From: Aequorivita todarodis
GTDB lineage: Bacteria > Bacteroidota > Bacteroidia > Flavobacteriales > Flavobacteriaceae
Reading direction: 5' to 3'
DNA: 64,000 nt
Assembly (NCBI RefSeq): GCF_028561335.1
Contig: NZ_JAQQTG010000019.1
Location: forward strand, 163,409 to 227,408
Positions 7,889-16,966 of this stretch are shown in pieces. Made by a program: the position numbers and the translations under genes. Each line of letters opens with the position of its first letter. Positions within the stretch are counted from its first letter, which is position 1. Under the pieces are notes generated by a model, which made no database searches, had not been told where the DNA came from, and was given only the letters and a program-made list of their open reading frames with translations.

Positions 7889-9324
7889 GCCAAGACTTTT
7901 TCTTTCGCAAAACTTTCGCAGAGGGCGATGGTTTCTTTTACATCTTCCAAGGTAGTGCGCGGATTTATCAAACACATGCGTAAAACCACTTGTCCGTTAA
8001 GTACCGTTGTTACCAATAATGCTTGTTGGGAATCCACTACGTTTTTTGAAATTCTTTGGTTAAGTGCATCCAATTTTTTCTCGGAAAGTTTATTCCCAAT
8101 CGGGTTGTATCTAAAATTGATAACGGCCAGAGTAGCTGGTGAAATCACTTCCCAATTGGGACTTTTACGAAGAAATGCTTCCGTAGCCTCGGCAAGTTTT
8201 ATGTTATATGTAATGGCTTTTCGAAATTCGCCCATTCCAAAGGTTTTTACGGACATGTAAAATTTCAATGCTCGGAAACGGCGCGTCAATTCAATGCCGT
8301 GATCGTAAAAATTTATTTCGGAAGTATTGCCTTCAATATCCCTTAAATATTCGGGTTTTTCGGTGAAAGTTCCTTTTAGCCATTTGTGGTTTTTAATCAA
8401 CAGGCAGCCAATTTCATACGGCTGGAAAAACCATTTATGCGGGTCCACGGTAAGCGAATCGGCCTTTTCGATTCCCTTTAAAAGCTGTTTTCCGTTTTCG
8501 GCAAGAATTGCAAACCCGCCGTAAGCGCCGTCAATATGGAACCAAATGTCTTCTTTTTTACAAATCTTAGCTATGTCTGAAAGTGGATCAACCGTTCCCG
8601 TATTTGTGGTTCCGGCTGTTGCAATCAAACAGAAAGGCTGCAGGCCTTCCAAACGGTCCTTTGCGATTGCGTTTTTCAATTTATTCAATGAAAACTTGAA
8701 TTCGCTATCCGTTGGAATCACGCGAATCTGTTCCTTTCTAAAGCCCAAAACGCGGATTGCCTTTATGTTTGAAGAATGTGCTTGATCAGAAAGATAGATT
8801 ACGGCCTTGCTAAAATCGTCGCCACACTTTACGGCACGCGCGGTAACCAAGGCAGTCAAATTGGCCATGGAGCCGCCGCTGGTAAAAATCCCGCCGCCCT
8901 TTTTCTGCGGAAAGCCGAACATTTTCAGCAGCCAGTTCATCGCCACGATCTCCATTTCGGCAGCTGCGGGCGAGGCCGCCCAACCCCCGGAAAATATATT
9001 GAACCCCGAAGCCAAACTATCGGCCATCGCACTGATGTAATTGCTCGGGCCTGGCACGAAGGAATACGATTTTGGATGCGAAACGATGTTGCTTTTGGTC
9101 ATTACCTCTTCCAAAACAAAATTTAAGACTTCTCTTGGATCGCTGGCTTTTTCGGGGGCGTCCTCAAGAAATAATTTCTCCATTTCTTCACGGGATCCCG
9201 AAACCACTGGCAGCTTTTCGTTCTGCGTTGCAAAGTGTTCCACAATGGCGTCAACCACTTGGTAGCCATAGGTTTTCATTTCCTCTTTGCCCAATTCCAG
9301 CGTAGCTTTATTCTGAATTTTCAC
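7885..9324 (-). CDS. PLP-dependent group II decarboxylase (aromatic amino acid type)
   Basis: The 479-residue protein fits group II pyridoxal-phosphate decarboxylases. It has 'VSHPKSYSFVPGPSNYISAM' for substrate binding, 'GGIFTSGGSMANLTALVTAR', 'WFHIDGAYGGFAILAENG' with the Asp that holds the PLP ring nitrogen, and the PLP lysine in 'VDPHKWFF' (about Lys297). Members decarboxylate tyrosine, tryptophan, DOPA, glutamate or diaminobutyrate; the first two are favoured by the general pattern, but the substrate cannot be read from the sequence. Its stop codon overlaps the TTG start of the flavoprotein gene, which indicates translational coupling. Confidence 0.87.
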   Translation of the reverse strand: MKIQNKATLELGKEEMKTYGYQVVDAIVEHFATQNEKLPVVSGSREEMEKLFLEDAPEKASDPREVLNFVLEEVMTKSNIVSHPKSYSFVPGPSNYISAMADSLASGFNIFSGGWAASPAAAEMEIVAMNWLLKMFGFPQKKGGGIFTSGGSMANLTALVTARAVKCGDDFSKAVIYLSDQAHSSNIKAIRVLGFRKEQIRVIPTDSEFKFSLNKLKNAIAKDRLEGLQPFCLIATAGTTNTGTVDPLSDIAKICKKEDIWFHIDGAYGGFAILAENGKQLLKGIEKADSLTVDPHKWFFQPYEIGCLLIKNHKWLKGTFTEKPEYLRDIEGNTSEINFYDHGIELTRRFRALKFYMSVKTFGMGEFRKAITYNIKLAEATEAFLRKSPNWEVISPATLAVINFRYNPIGNKLSEKKLDALNQRISKNVVDSQQALLVTTVLNGQVVLRMCLINPRTTLEDVKETIALCESFAKEKVLA

Positions 9325-9429
9325 GTATTTGTTTTTTGAATTTTTTTGAAAGCCTACCGAAAAGGGGCAGGCGGGTGCAAAATTACGGTTTTAGGAAGGG
9401 ATTTACAGATTTACGATAAAAAAATCCTG

Positions 9430-9464
9430 AAAAAAACCCCAAAGGTTTTCGAAACCTTTGGGGT
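9430..9464 (-). terminator. Rho-independent terminator of the 9487-10953 gene
   Basis: ACCCCAAAGGTTT (9436-9448) and AAACCTTTGGGGT (9452-9464) form a perfect 13-bp stem with a TCG loop. On the minus strand it is followed by a run of T residues (complement of the A-run at 9430-9435). It lies just after the stop of the minus-strand T9SS gene. Confidence 0.9.
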
Positions 9465-9486
9465 CTGTTACTATTTGATAGATAGA

Positions 9487-10953
9487 TTACTCCACCACCA
9501 TTTTCTTCGTAACGTTTTGTATGTCATTGCTGAAATTCACAAAATATAAACCTGAAGGAAGATGAATTGGCAACACATTTTGCCCTTCGGAAATGGTTTC
9601 GGAAACAATCAAATTGCCCTGTACACCATAAATTTCAATTGTTGAAAAAGAAAAGATATTGTTGAAATTGATTTCGTTTTTCACCGGATTTGGATAAAAG
9701 CTGAAGTTTTCAACCGCATTATCGGCAACTCCCAAAATACCGCAGAGGAATGGTTCGAAAATTACTTCGCCTAAAGTTGGGTCATCTACCTTATGATATA
9801 TTACATCCTCTACTTGTTGCTCCGTACTTTGTTGGTTCTCGATCCAGCAGTTATTTTTAGCAAAAATTGTATTTGGTGTATTATTATAGAGCGCAAAAGT
9901 TTGTCCATTGTTTCCGTTTTCAGAAAATATATTTTCTCCATTTCCAGAACCACCCATCCCCAAATTGATGGTTGCTGAACCTTGAAGCGTAATTCCCCAT
10001 AAGTTTCTACGTATGTGGTTGCCCGAAGCTAGAACCGGCGTCCCTATTTGTGAGGAATTTACATTTATGCCGCTTCCGCCCGTAAGTGGGTCGCCTTCAA
10101 TATTGTTATCTTCAATACTATTATCTGAAATTACGGCACTATTTATTGTGCCTAAAATGGTGATTCCATAACGATTGTTCCTTATGATGTTGCCCTCAAT
10201 TAATACATTTACCGTAGCTCCCACGAAATTGGCTATTGCAATCCCCCCAACTTTTGTGTTTTGAGCATCCCCAATAATTGTGTTCTGAACAATCTGCAAT
10301 GCTTCAAATTGATAGGTTGGCCCCATATTTATTTGCGGACGATTGCTATTGGCTGTATTATTGCCTTCAATAATATTGCTGAAAATATATCCAGACACAG
10401 CTGTGTTTGCCGCAGACCCTATTGCTGGATTTTCATTGAAAGAAATGGTATTGTTTGAAATTTGAGGCATTCCACGGGAAAGCTGGATCACGGCACTGGT
10501 GGTTGCGCCCGATACGTTATTTGTCAGCGTACAACCATCTATCGAAAACGTTTCGGTCAAAACGCGAAGTCCGCCGCCGTATTTAATGGTCGCGTTATTG
10601 ATATTTATTTCTGAAAACTCTTCAAAACGGAAACCTTCGTAAGGGGCGTTTTCATCCAAAGCAGTAATGGTTACCGCGTTTGCATTTACGGTAAATGCTC
10701 CAAAAACGGTTATGAGTTTTGCATCATCAATTAGGAGTGTCAAGTCTGAATCTATGATTACTGCATCATTTTCCGCAATTGTAAGATTTCCCCAAAGGGT
10801 ATAATCGCTGCCGGAAATTGTGATGGTCGTAGGGCTTGCCGCTGCAATGTCGTCCAATGTCCAGGTTACGCCAGTATTTGGCGTTGTATAATCCTGCGCA
10901 AAGGCGATAAAAGTTAGAAAAAGTAAAAAAGTACTGAGGATAATTTTTTTCAT
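9487..10953 (-). CDS. T9SS-sorted right-handed parallel beta-helix protein
   Basis: With the ATG at 10953 the product has 488 residues and begins with a clear signal peptide (KKIILSTFLLFLTFIAFAQ). An upstream in-frame ATG at 11028 would add 25 residues in front of the signal and is rejected. The body has regularly spaced short strands with 'ISNNTISFNENPAI', 'IEGNIIRNNRYGITILG' and 'ISDNSIEDNNIEG', a pattern of right-handed parallel beta-helices as in polysaccharide-binding or lyase-like proteins. The C-terminus ('NFSFYPNPVKNEINF' and 'SGLYFVNFSNDIQNVTKKMV') is a type A sorting domain. No catalytic residues are evident; it is probably a surface or secreted adhesin. Confidence 0.85.
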   Translation of the reverse strand: MKKIILSTFLLFLTFIAFAQDYTTPNTGVTWTLDDIAAASPTTITISGSDYTLWGNLTIAENDAVIIDSDLTLLIDDAKLITVFGAFTVNANAVTITALDENAPYEGFRFEEFSEININNATIKYGGGLRVLTETFSIDGCTLTNNVSGATTSAVIQLSRGMPQISNNTISFNENPAIGSAANTAVSGYIFSNIIEGNNTANSNRPQINMGPTYQFEALQIVQNTIIGDAQNTKVGGIAIANFVGATVNVLIEGNIIRNNRYGITILGTINSAVISDNSIEDNNIEGDPLTGGSGINVNSSQIGTPVLASGNHIRRNLWGITLQGSATINLGMGGSGNGENIFSENGNNGQTFALYNNTPNTIFAKNNCWIENQQSTEQQVEDVIYHKVDDPTLGEVIFEPFLCGILGVADNAVENFSFYPNPVKNEINFNNIFSFSTIEIYGVQGNLIVSETISEGQNVLPIHLPSGLYFVNFSNDIQNVTKKMVVE

Positions 10954-11051
10954 GATTTTGTTTTTTTTTGAAAGCGTAAAAGTAGGGATATGTGTTTTAG
11001 CAAAAAAGATAATTGTACGGTTTAGCACTTTGAAAAAACTATCTTTGAAAA

Positions 11052-12086
11052 ATGGCGCTATACATCCTGATAATCTTCTTTATCATCAGCCCTTTCTTTC
11101 CGGCCATGGGAAACCCGCATTGGTTTTTCCGCACGGCTGATTTTGTGAGGCTTCAATCGTTATTTATCCAACTTATTTTATTGTGTTTGTTTCTGTATTT
11201 CGAAGAAAATTTTACTGTTTTTAGTTGGATATTGCTTGCAGCTTTGGGCGCCACCATGCTTTATCAGCTTTATAAAGTATTTCCATACAGTTCTTTTTTT
11301 CCCAGAAGGAGATCGCAGGCCGAGAGCGATGGCCATGTCTCTATTCTGGCGGGAAATGTGCTGCAGACCAATTCCTGCTACCCAGATTTTTTGAATGAAA
11401 TAAAACGTTTTGACCCCGATTTGGTTTTAACGATGGAAAGCAACAAAGACTGGGAAAACTGTCTTTCGGAAATTGAAAAGGAGTATCCGTTCACCGTAAA
11501 AGTGCCTTTGGAAAATTTTTACGGAATGCATCTTTACTCCAAAAAGGAAGTGAAAAACGCGGAAGTGAAATACCAGATTGAAGATGATAAGCCTTCAATC
11601 TTTTTCGATTTTCCTCTTGCAGGAAATCCTCCTATCTTTTTCTGTTGCCTGCATCCCGCGCCGCCCAGCCCAACCGAAAACGAAACTTCAAAAGAGCGCG
11701 ATGCCGAACTGATGCTTACCGGAAAAAGAATTCGTGATTTGGACAAGCCTACCGTAGTTTGCGGCGATATGAACGATGTGGTCTGGAGCCGCACCACCCG
11801 ACTTTTCAAAAAAATGACGGGAATGATCGATCCGCGCGTGGGCCGGGGTTTCTTTTCTACCTATCACGCAGATTATTTCTTTTTGCGTTTTCCGTTGGAC
11901 CATCTTTTCCACACCCGCGATCTGTACGTAGGGAAAATGGTGCGTTCCAGAAATTTTGGTAGTGACCATTTCGCCATGTATTATGAAATTCACCACAAAA
12001 AAAAAGTCCAAACCCCAAAAAACCCGAAGCTGAATGGGGATGAAAAAGGGGAGATTGAGGAGTTGATTGAGGAAGGAAAAGACTAG
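11052..12086 (+). CDS. Membrane-anchored endonuclease/exonuclease/phosphatase family protein
   Basis: The 344-residue protein has two or three N-terminal membrane segments (to about residue 80), then an EEP catalytic domain. The marks are 'ILAGNVLQTNSCYPDFLNEI', 'FDPDLVLTMESNKDWENCLS' with the metal Glu, 'VVCGDMNDVVWSRTT' with Asp-x-Asn, and 'FGSDHFAMYYEI' with the terminal Asp-His pair. Such domains hydrolyse phosphodiester or phosphomonoester bonds of nucleic acids, lipids or sugars; the membrane anchor suggests a periplasmic or membrane-near substrate. The C-terminal tail is Lys/Glu-rich. A TAnnTTTG box ends 4 nt before the ATG, so the mRNA may be leaderless. Confidence 0.82.
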   Translation: MALYILIIFFIISPFFPAMGNPHWFFRTADFVRLQSLFIQLILLCLFLYFEENFTVFSWILLAALGATMLYQLYKVFPYSSFFPRRRSQAESDGHVSILAGNVLQTNSCYPDFLNEIKRFDPDLVLTMESNKDWENCLSEIEKEYPFTVKVPLENFYGMHLYSKKEVKNAEVKYQIEDDKPSIFFDFPLAGNPPIFFCCLHPAPPSPTENETSKERDAELMLTGKRIRDLDKPTVVCGDMNDVVWSRTTRLFKKMTGMIDPRVGRGFFSTYHADYFFLRFPLDHLFHTRDLYVGKMVRSRNFGSDHFAMYYEIHHKKKVQTPKNPKLNGDEKGEIEELIEEGKD

Positions 12087-12224
12087 ATTGCAAAAAATCA
12101 TTGAAATATGATGATGCACGCAGCTTATAAGCAACAAGAAAGCTATGGTTTTCGGTTCTGAAGCGCTTGTGAATGTGATGTTAAAAGCTTTATTGTTGCT
12201 CCAATTTCTTAAATAGCGTGCATC

Positions 12225-13238
12225 TTACAGTTCCCAACCAAAAGAGGTCTGAAAGATATAATCGTATTCATTGGAGGCCTGGGTGGATCTATTATCATAG
12301 TTCACGGTAAAACCAAGTTTGATAAAAAAGTCCAAAGGCAAATCATATTGTAAATCCATCAACCCATCCATACGCAGTCTTCCGGATTCGGTGATTCCAG
12401 GATAAGCCACTACGCGGGTAAGCAAACTCAAATCCCCAATATCAAAAAGGTTTAGTTCGGAACCTATAAAACCCTCTAAACTATTTTGGGAAGTTACAGC
12501 TCCCTCGGTAAAGCTCTCATTGTTATAGGACGTGCCCACTTGAACGCCCCAATACATATCGTTTGTACGTTTAATATACTTTCCTATTCCAACTCGGGTA
12601 ACAGTACGTAGTTTTATATTTTGTTCGGTATTGGCAAGCCAGTTAATCTCGACCAGCGGATACCAGTCTTTTTTCAAAAAATAACGATACGATAACGCAG
12701 CATCCAATCGCTGCACATCTTCAACATCATCCCTGGTTGCCGAAATACCGTTAAAATTCCCTTGGATTGTCCACTTTCGTGCTTTATATCCCAAAGTGCT
12801 TCGCAGGTTGATTTGGCCAAGATTATTAGATTTGGTAAAATTATATCCCAAGGCAAGTGAGGCAGAAAGCCTGCTTATAAAAGTGGCTTTTAAGGTCCGT
12901 AGGTAAACAATGTTCTCTGAAGGAATAGTTGTAATTATAGAATCAGCACTGTAAATAACGATTTCATTATCATTCTCACTGCCCAGTGCACCATTATAAA
13001 TCTCGCCGTCTGTAGATGAAATGATATATTCCTTTTCAGAAAATATACGTTTTACCTGGGACCAGTCTATCGCAAAATCACTGTCGCTGTAACTTGTCTT
13101 CATTTTGAGAACTCCCCTGTACATATCTTTTATAGTACCGACAATAAGGTGATTATTGCTCACGACGATGGTATCGTTTTGAGCTGATAATTGAAATGTA
13201 GCGCTTAGGAATAAAAATAGAAGAATTAGCTGTTTCAA
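12225..13238 (-). CDS. DUF481 outer-membrane protein
   Basis: A signal peptide (KQLILLFLFLSATFQLSAQ) precedes an N-terminal part with 'NNHLIVGTIKDMYRGVLKMK' and 'SDFAIDWSQVKRIFSEKEYI'. A long beta-barrel-like region follows with alternating hydrophobic residues, such as 'SASLALGYNFTKSNNLGQIN' and a C-terminus ending 'FQTSFGWEL'. This is the DUF481 type, salt-induced outer-membrane proteins in some species. It is divergent from the GbsR/MarR-type regulator gene, and one of the GTTCG-N8-CGAAC palindromes lies 25 nt upstream of its start, so it may be under the same control. Confidence 0.75.
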   Translation of the reverse strand: MKQLILLFLFLSATFQLSAQNDTIVVSNNHLIVGTIKDMYRGVLKMKTSYSDSDFAIDWSQVKRIFSEKEYIISSTDGEIYNGALGSENDNEIVIYSADSIITTIPSENIVYLRTLKATFISRLSASLALGYNFTKSNNLGQINLRSTLGYKARKWTIQGNFNGISATRDDVEDVQRLDAALSYRYFLKKDWYPLVEINWLANTEQNIKLRTVTRVGIGKYIKRTNDMYWGVQVGTSYNNESFTEGAVTSQNSLEGFIGSELNLFDIGDLSLLTRVVAYPGITESGRLRMDGLMDLQYDLPLDFFIKLGFTVNYDNRSTQASNEYDYIFQTSFGWEL

Positions 13239-13262
13239 GTTTAAAATGCTTAGGAATTATTG

Positions 13263-13280
13263 GTTCGCGAAAATACGAAC
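13263..13280. promoter_or_regulatory. GTTCG-N8-CGAAC palindrome, DUF481 side
   Basis: GTTCG and CGAAC are separated by 8 nt, the same arms and spacing as at 13312, 13913 and 17667. It lies 25 nt upstream of the DUF481 start codon on the minus strand. No good TAnnTTTG box is found at the usual offset here, so its effect on transcription is less clear than for the others. Confidence 0.6.
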
Positions 13281-13311
13281 TATAATATTAACATAGATTT
13301 ATTCACTTTTG

Positions 13312-13329
13312 GTTCGTCAACACACGAAC
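13312..13329. promoter_or_regulatory. GTTCG-N8-CGAAC palindrome before the first GbsR gene
   Basis: The palindrome precedes a near-consensus -7 box (TAAATTAG, 13336-13343) that begins 7 nt after its end, the same offset as at 13913 and 17667. It lies 34 nt upstream of the regulator's ATG, which fits autoregulation. The factor that binds is inferred to be one of the two GbsR-type proteins. Confidence 0.65.
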
Positions 13330-13363
13330 TAAATGTAAATTAGCATTTAAAAACAAATTTATT

Positions 13364-13852
13364 ATGTCCCAACAACAAGAACAAGCGCAACTCATAGAGC
13401 AAATTGGTTTTAGTCTTGAGGAGCGGCTAAAGCTCTCCCCGTTGGCCGCAAGAATCTATACACTTTTAATTCTATCGACTTACGAGGGGCTTACTTTTGA
13501 CGAAATTAGGGAAACAATAAAGGCCAGTAAGAGCGCCACTTCCGTAAATATCAATGTGCTTATGCAACTCGATTACGTCGCTTCATATACCAAGCCCGGA
13601 GACCGTAAGCGATATTTTAAACTTGCCAAAGATTCCCAAATAATTTCACTGGAGGCCGAACTTCAAAAGATAAATGTGGAAATGCAAATGGTAGAAAAAA
13701 TAAACGCCTACAATAAGAAATACCACCCCGACAAATTTATGGAGGAAAAAACCTTAGGCAATATCTTTCAGGAATATCTACTGAACAAGCAAAAGCTCCT
13801 TGAAACGGTTATTGATAATATGAAGCATTTTCGCGAAAGCGAGAAGCAATAA
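13364..13852 (+). CDS. GbsR/MarR-type transcriptional regulator (paralogue 1)
   Basis: The 162-residue protein has a winged helix-turn-helix domain. 'LSPLAARIYTLLILSTYEGL' is the first helix pair, 'TFDEIRETIKASKSATSVNI' the recognition region, and 'YVASYTKPGDRKRYFKLA' the wing. A coiled-coil C-terminal part for dimerisation follows. The layout matches the GbsR subfamily of MarR-like repressors common in Bacteroidota. It resembles the protein encoded at 21911-22390 over its whole length, so the two are paralogues that bracket the efflux region. Palindromes upstream of itself and of neighbouring operons are the likely targets. Confidence 0.85.
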   Translation: MSQQQEQAQLIEQIGFSLEERLKLSPLAARIYTLLILSTYEGLTFDEIRETIKASKSATSVNINVLMQLDYVASYTKPGDRKRYFKLAKDSQIISLEAELQKINVEMQMVEKINAYNKKYHPDKFMEEKTLGNIFQEYLLNKQKLLETVIDNMKHFRESEKQ

Positions 13853-13912
13853 GTCGCCGCACCGCCTGTAATTCCTGAAAATCAAACTTTAACAATACTT
13901 TGACATAATTTG

Positions 13913-13944
13913 GTTCGTTTAGTTACGAACTAATTGTACTTTTG
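13913..13944 (+). promoter_or_regulatory. GTTCG-N8-CGAAC palindrome plus -7 box
   Basis: The palindrome at 13913-13930 is followed, 7 nt after its end, by TACTTTTG (13937-13944), an exact match to the Bacteroidota -7 consensus TAnnTTTG. It controls the membrane protein-amidohydrolase-SDR operon that starts at 13988. A protein on the palindrome would sit between the -33 and -7 elements and so would repress. No confident -33 TTG was found at the usual distance. Confidence 0.72.
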
Positions 13945-13987
13945 TACTTTAATTCAGAAAAACTTTCCAACTAAACCAATAATTAAA

Positions 13988-14437
13988 ATGAGAACTACAC
14001 TTATAAAAGGTGCCATAACCACAGGTATTATCAATGCTATCATTAATGGCGGAATTCAGTATTTTTTCCTAAAGGATATGGACTCCATTCCCATTTCGGT
14101 CGATTCAATAACCAATAGTGAGGTTACCGTTTTGGGTACGGCAGTTATGCTGGCCATTACTTTGGCAATGATTCTTACCTTGGTTGCCTACTTCGGGATC
14201 AAAGAGAAAAAAGCACCGTTTTTCCCAACCACTCTTTGGCTTACAATAAAGCACGGATTTTTCACTTTTGGGGTTTTAACCTCATTGGCGGTTTTATGGC
14301 AAAAATATATGGGAACAGTTGAAGTATCGCTGGTTTCTGCATTGGTTATCATAGGAATTATCGCCGGGATTGTCTCTGGAATTGTGAATTATCTTACCTT
14401 AAAGGAAAGCATTATAATTGAAGAACTTGAAAATTAA
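13988..14437 (+). CDS. Four-helix membrane protein of unknown function
   Basis: I do not recognise the family. The ATG at 13988 gives 149 residues. The frame extends upstream to a TTG at 13934, but that lies inside the -7 box and before any plausible transcript start. Four membrane segments are visible: about residues 8-26, 48-68, 84-104 and 115-138. There are few charged residues and no known motif. It is the first gene of a likely operon with the amidohydrolase (4 nt gap) and SDR genes, under the GTTCG palindrome. It may be a small transporter component or a membrane anchor. Confidence 0.7.
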   Translation: MRTTLIKGAITTGIINAIINGGIQYFFLKDMDSIPISVDSITNSEVTVLGTAVMLAITLAMILTLVAYFGIKEKKAPFFPTTLWLTIKHGFFTFGVLTSLAVLWQKYMGTVEVSLVSALVIIGIIAGIVSGIVNYLTLKESIIIEELEN

Positions 14438-14441
14438 TCAA

Positions 14442-16169
14442 ATGAAAAACGCATTATACATTTTAATGGCAGCAGTCTTTTTTTACAGTTGTAAAGACGG
14501 GGCAGCTTCAAAAGCTGTAGAAACAAAACCGGCATCTTCTTCTCAATTGTTTTACAATGGAGATATAATTACAATGAATTCTGATACACCAGAATATGCT
14601 GAATCTGTGGTTGAACAAAACGGTAAGATTGTTTTCGTCGGAAGCAGAAAGGATGCCGAAGCAAAATATCCCGAAGTGGAAAGAATAGACCTAAAAGGTA
14701 AAACATTATTGCCTGGTTTCATTGACCCACATAGTCATTTTGGCATGGTTTCAAATTCAATGGGTCAAGTCGATTTGAACCCGGAGCCAGTAGGAACGGT
14801 TACAAACATTCCAGATATCACCAAAAAAATAAAAGCCTATAAAGTTGATAATAACATACCCGATGGCGAATGGATTTTTGGTTGGGGTTACGACGATGGC
14901 CAGTTGGAGGAAAAACGCCACCCGACCAAAAGTGAAATTGATGCAGTTCTTCCCAACAATCCAGTCTATCTGCAACACACAAGCGGACATATGGGCGTTG
15001 CAAACTCGATGGCACTTAAGAAAATGAATGTTACAGCAGAAACGCCAAATCCCGATGGCGGCAATATTGAGAGAATGCCAAACTCTAAAGAACCAAACGG
15101 TTTGGTACAGGAAACGGCTATGTATCCATTTGTGGGCAATATGCTTCAAATTCTCGCGAAAGACCAAGCTAAATATTTTGATGCCACGCAAGAATATTAT
15201 GCATCAAACGGGATTACAACCGCACAAGATGGAATGACTGACCGGAATACTATTAAATTTTTCCAATCCCAAGCAGATGCAGGTAAATTGAAGATAGATT
15301 TGATAGCATTAGGGGGCAACAATGATTTGAAAGCGAATCTAAAGGATAGTACAATTCATTTTAAAACCTATAAAAACCACTTTAAAGTTCAGGGAACAAA
15401 AATAGTAGCAGACGGTTCGCCACAAGGAAAGACTGCATTTTTTACAAAACCATTTAAAACGGAAGTACCAGGCTGTTCTCACGATTGTAGAGGATTACCG
15501 AGTTTATCAAAAGAAGCACTGAACGACTTATTTGTAACCGCCTATGCCGACGACAATCAGCTTTTTATTCATAGCAATGGCGATGCGACTATTGATATGG
15601 TCATTGAGGCTCACGAATATGCTTGCGCACAATTAAATCAGCCATTGGACAAAGACCGAAGAACCATTGTAATCCACTCGCAGTTTGTCCGCCCAGACCA
15701 GTTGGCAACCTTTAAAAAGTACAATATGGAACCTTCGTTTTTTACCAATCACGCGTTCTTTTGGGGCGATGAGCACGTTAAGAATTTAGGAAAAGAACGT
15801 GCAGGTTTTTTAAGTCCGATGGCTATTGCGATACGCATAGGTCTAAAACCAACAAATCACTCTGATGCCACGGTAACACCAGTGAATCCATTATTTACAA
15901 TATGGTCTGCAGTCAATCGTGTCTCGCGTTCGGGTGCAACTATAGGAGAAAGTGAAAAAGCTACGCCGTATCAAGCACTTCAAGCCATTACCACAAATGC
16001 AGCCTACGAATATTTTGAAGAGGATTCAAAAGGAAGTTTATCTGAAGGAAAATTGGCAGACTTCGTGATTTTGGATAAAAATCCTTTGAAAGTTGATGCT
16101 ATGGCCATTAAAGATATCCAAGTGCTGGAAACCATTAAAGAAGGTAAAACAGTATTTAAAAAACAATAA
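14442..16169 (+). CDS. Amidohydrolase family 3 lipoprotein (YtcJ-like)
   Basis: The ATG at 14442 gives 575 residues with a lipobox 'FYSC' near residue 15, so the enzyme is a lipid-anchored envelope protein. 'KTLLPGFIDPHSHFGMVSNS' carries the metal-binding His-x-His, 'QLFIHSNGDATIDMVIEAHE' is the later His segment, and 'LKPTNHSDATVTPVNPLFTI' holds a distal metal or general-base Asp. The ending 'GSLSEGKLADFVILDKNPLK' is typical of this amidohydrolase group. These enzymes cleave amides, formamides or cyclic ureas; the substrate is unknown. It overlaps the regulatory unit with the SDR gene 23 nt downstream. Confidence 0.83.
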   Translation: MKNALYILMAAVFFYSCKDGAASKAVETKPASSSQLFYNGDIITMNSDTPEYAESVVEQNGKIVFVGSRKDAEAKYPEVERIDLKGKTLLPGFIDPHSHFGMVSNSMGQVDLNPEPVGTVTNIPDITKKIKAYKVDNNIPDGEWIFGWGYDDGQLEEKRHPTKSEIDAVLPNNPVYLQHTSGHMGVANSMALKKMNVTAETPNPDGGNIERMPNSKEPNGLVQETAMYPFVGNMLQILAKDQAKYFDATQEYYASNGITTAQDGMTDRNTIKFFQSQADAGKLKIDLIALGGNNDLKANLKDSTIHFKTYKNHFKVQGTKIVADGSPQGKTAFFTKPFKTEVPGCSHDCRGLPSLSKEALNDLFVTAYADDNQLFIHSNGDATIDMVIEAHEYACAQLNQPLDKDRRTIVIHSQFVRPDQLATFKKYNMEPSFFTNHAFFWGDEHVKNLGKERAGFLSPMAIAIRIGLKPTNHSDATVTPVNPLFTIWSAVNRVSRSGATIGESEKATPYQALQAITTNAAYEYFEEDSKGSLSEGKLADFVILDKNPLKVDAMAIKDIQVLETIKEGKTVFKKQ

Positions 16170-16192
16170 ATAATAATTTAAAACAGATTAAA

Positions 16193-16966
16193 ATGAAAAC
16201 ATCGGAATTATTCAATCTAAAAGGAAAAACAGCTATCGTAACAGGCGGTGCAAACGGAATAGGAAAAGCGACTGCCTTAATTTTGGCAAAGCACGGCGCA
16301 AATATCTCTATTGGGGATTTCAATTTAGAGGATGCTAAAAAAGCAGCTAAAGAAATTGAAGCATTAGGCGTAAAGGCTATTGCTGTGGAATGTAATGTAT
16401 TAAAAGATGATAACCTAGTAAACCTTGTTGAAACAACAGTAAAGGAATTAGGCGGGATCCACATCTTAATCAACAACGCTGGCGGCGGCGGGGGCGGACG
16501 CGAAAATCCCTCAAAAATTTCCGTAGATGATATTAAACGTGATTATGAACTTAACGTTTTTAGCGGTTGGAGGTTATGCCAATTGGTAGTACCGTATATG
16601 AAAAAGGACGGCTACGGCTCTATCGTTTTTACAACCTCTATGTCTAGCGTAAACAAAAGCCCTAATATGAGTGGTTATGGCGGTTCCAAAGCAGCCGTAA
16701 ACCATACCGTGGCAAATTTGGCCCACGATTTTGGCCCGGAAGTACGTATAAATGCCGTAGGCCCTGGCGCAACTAGAACGGCGGCCCTTGAAAGTGTATT
16801 GACACCGGAGATTGAAGAAACAATGTTGAAGCACACTCCTATCAAACGTTTAGGTACTGCGGATGATATTGCAGGTGCTATGCTGTATTTTGCATCGCCT
16901 ATCTCTGAATGGGTAAGCGGACAGACCATTTTTGTAAATGGCGGTGGAGAGCAGACGCTTGAGTAA
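16193..16966 (+). CDS. SDR family oxidoreductase
   Basis: The 257-residue protein is a classical short-chain dehydrogenase/reductase: cofactor motif 'VTGGANGIGKATA' (TGxxxGxG) at about residues 15-27, 'ILINNAGGGGGGR' (NNAG), the active-site Ser in 'TTSMSSVNKSPNM', 'YGGSKAAVNH' (YxxxK), and 'VRINAVGPGATRTA'. It resembles 3-oxoacyl-ACP reductases and 7-alpha-hydroxysteroid dehydrogenases. An Asp after the second strand ('SIGDFNLEDA') favours NAD over NADP. It is the last gene of the palindrome-controlled operon. The substrate is not deducible. Confidence 0.87.
   Translation: MKTSELFNLKGKTAIVTGGANGIGKATALILAKHGANISIGDFNLEDAKKAAKEIEALGVKAIAVECNVLKDDNLVNLVETTVKELGGIHILINNAGGGGGGRENPSKISVDDIKRDYELNVFSGWRLCQLVVPYMKKDGYGSIVFTTSMSSVNKSPNMSGYGGSKAAVNHTVANLAHDFGPEVRINAVGPGATRTAALESVLTPEIEETMLKHTPIKRLGTADDIAGAMLYFASPISEWVSGQTIFVNGGGEQTLE

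Noticed and set aside
7889..7975. A longer N-terminus for the HI0933-type flavoprotein.
   Set aside because: The extra residues lie antisense-free but inside the decarboxylase gene, carry no family pattern and would precede the FAD motif by an unusual length.
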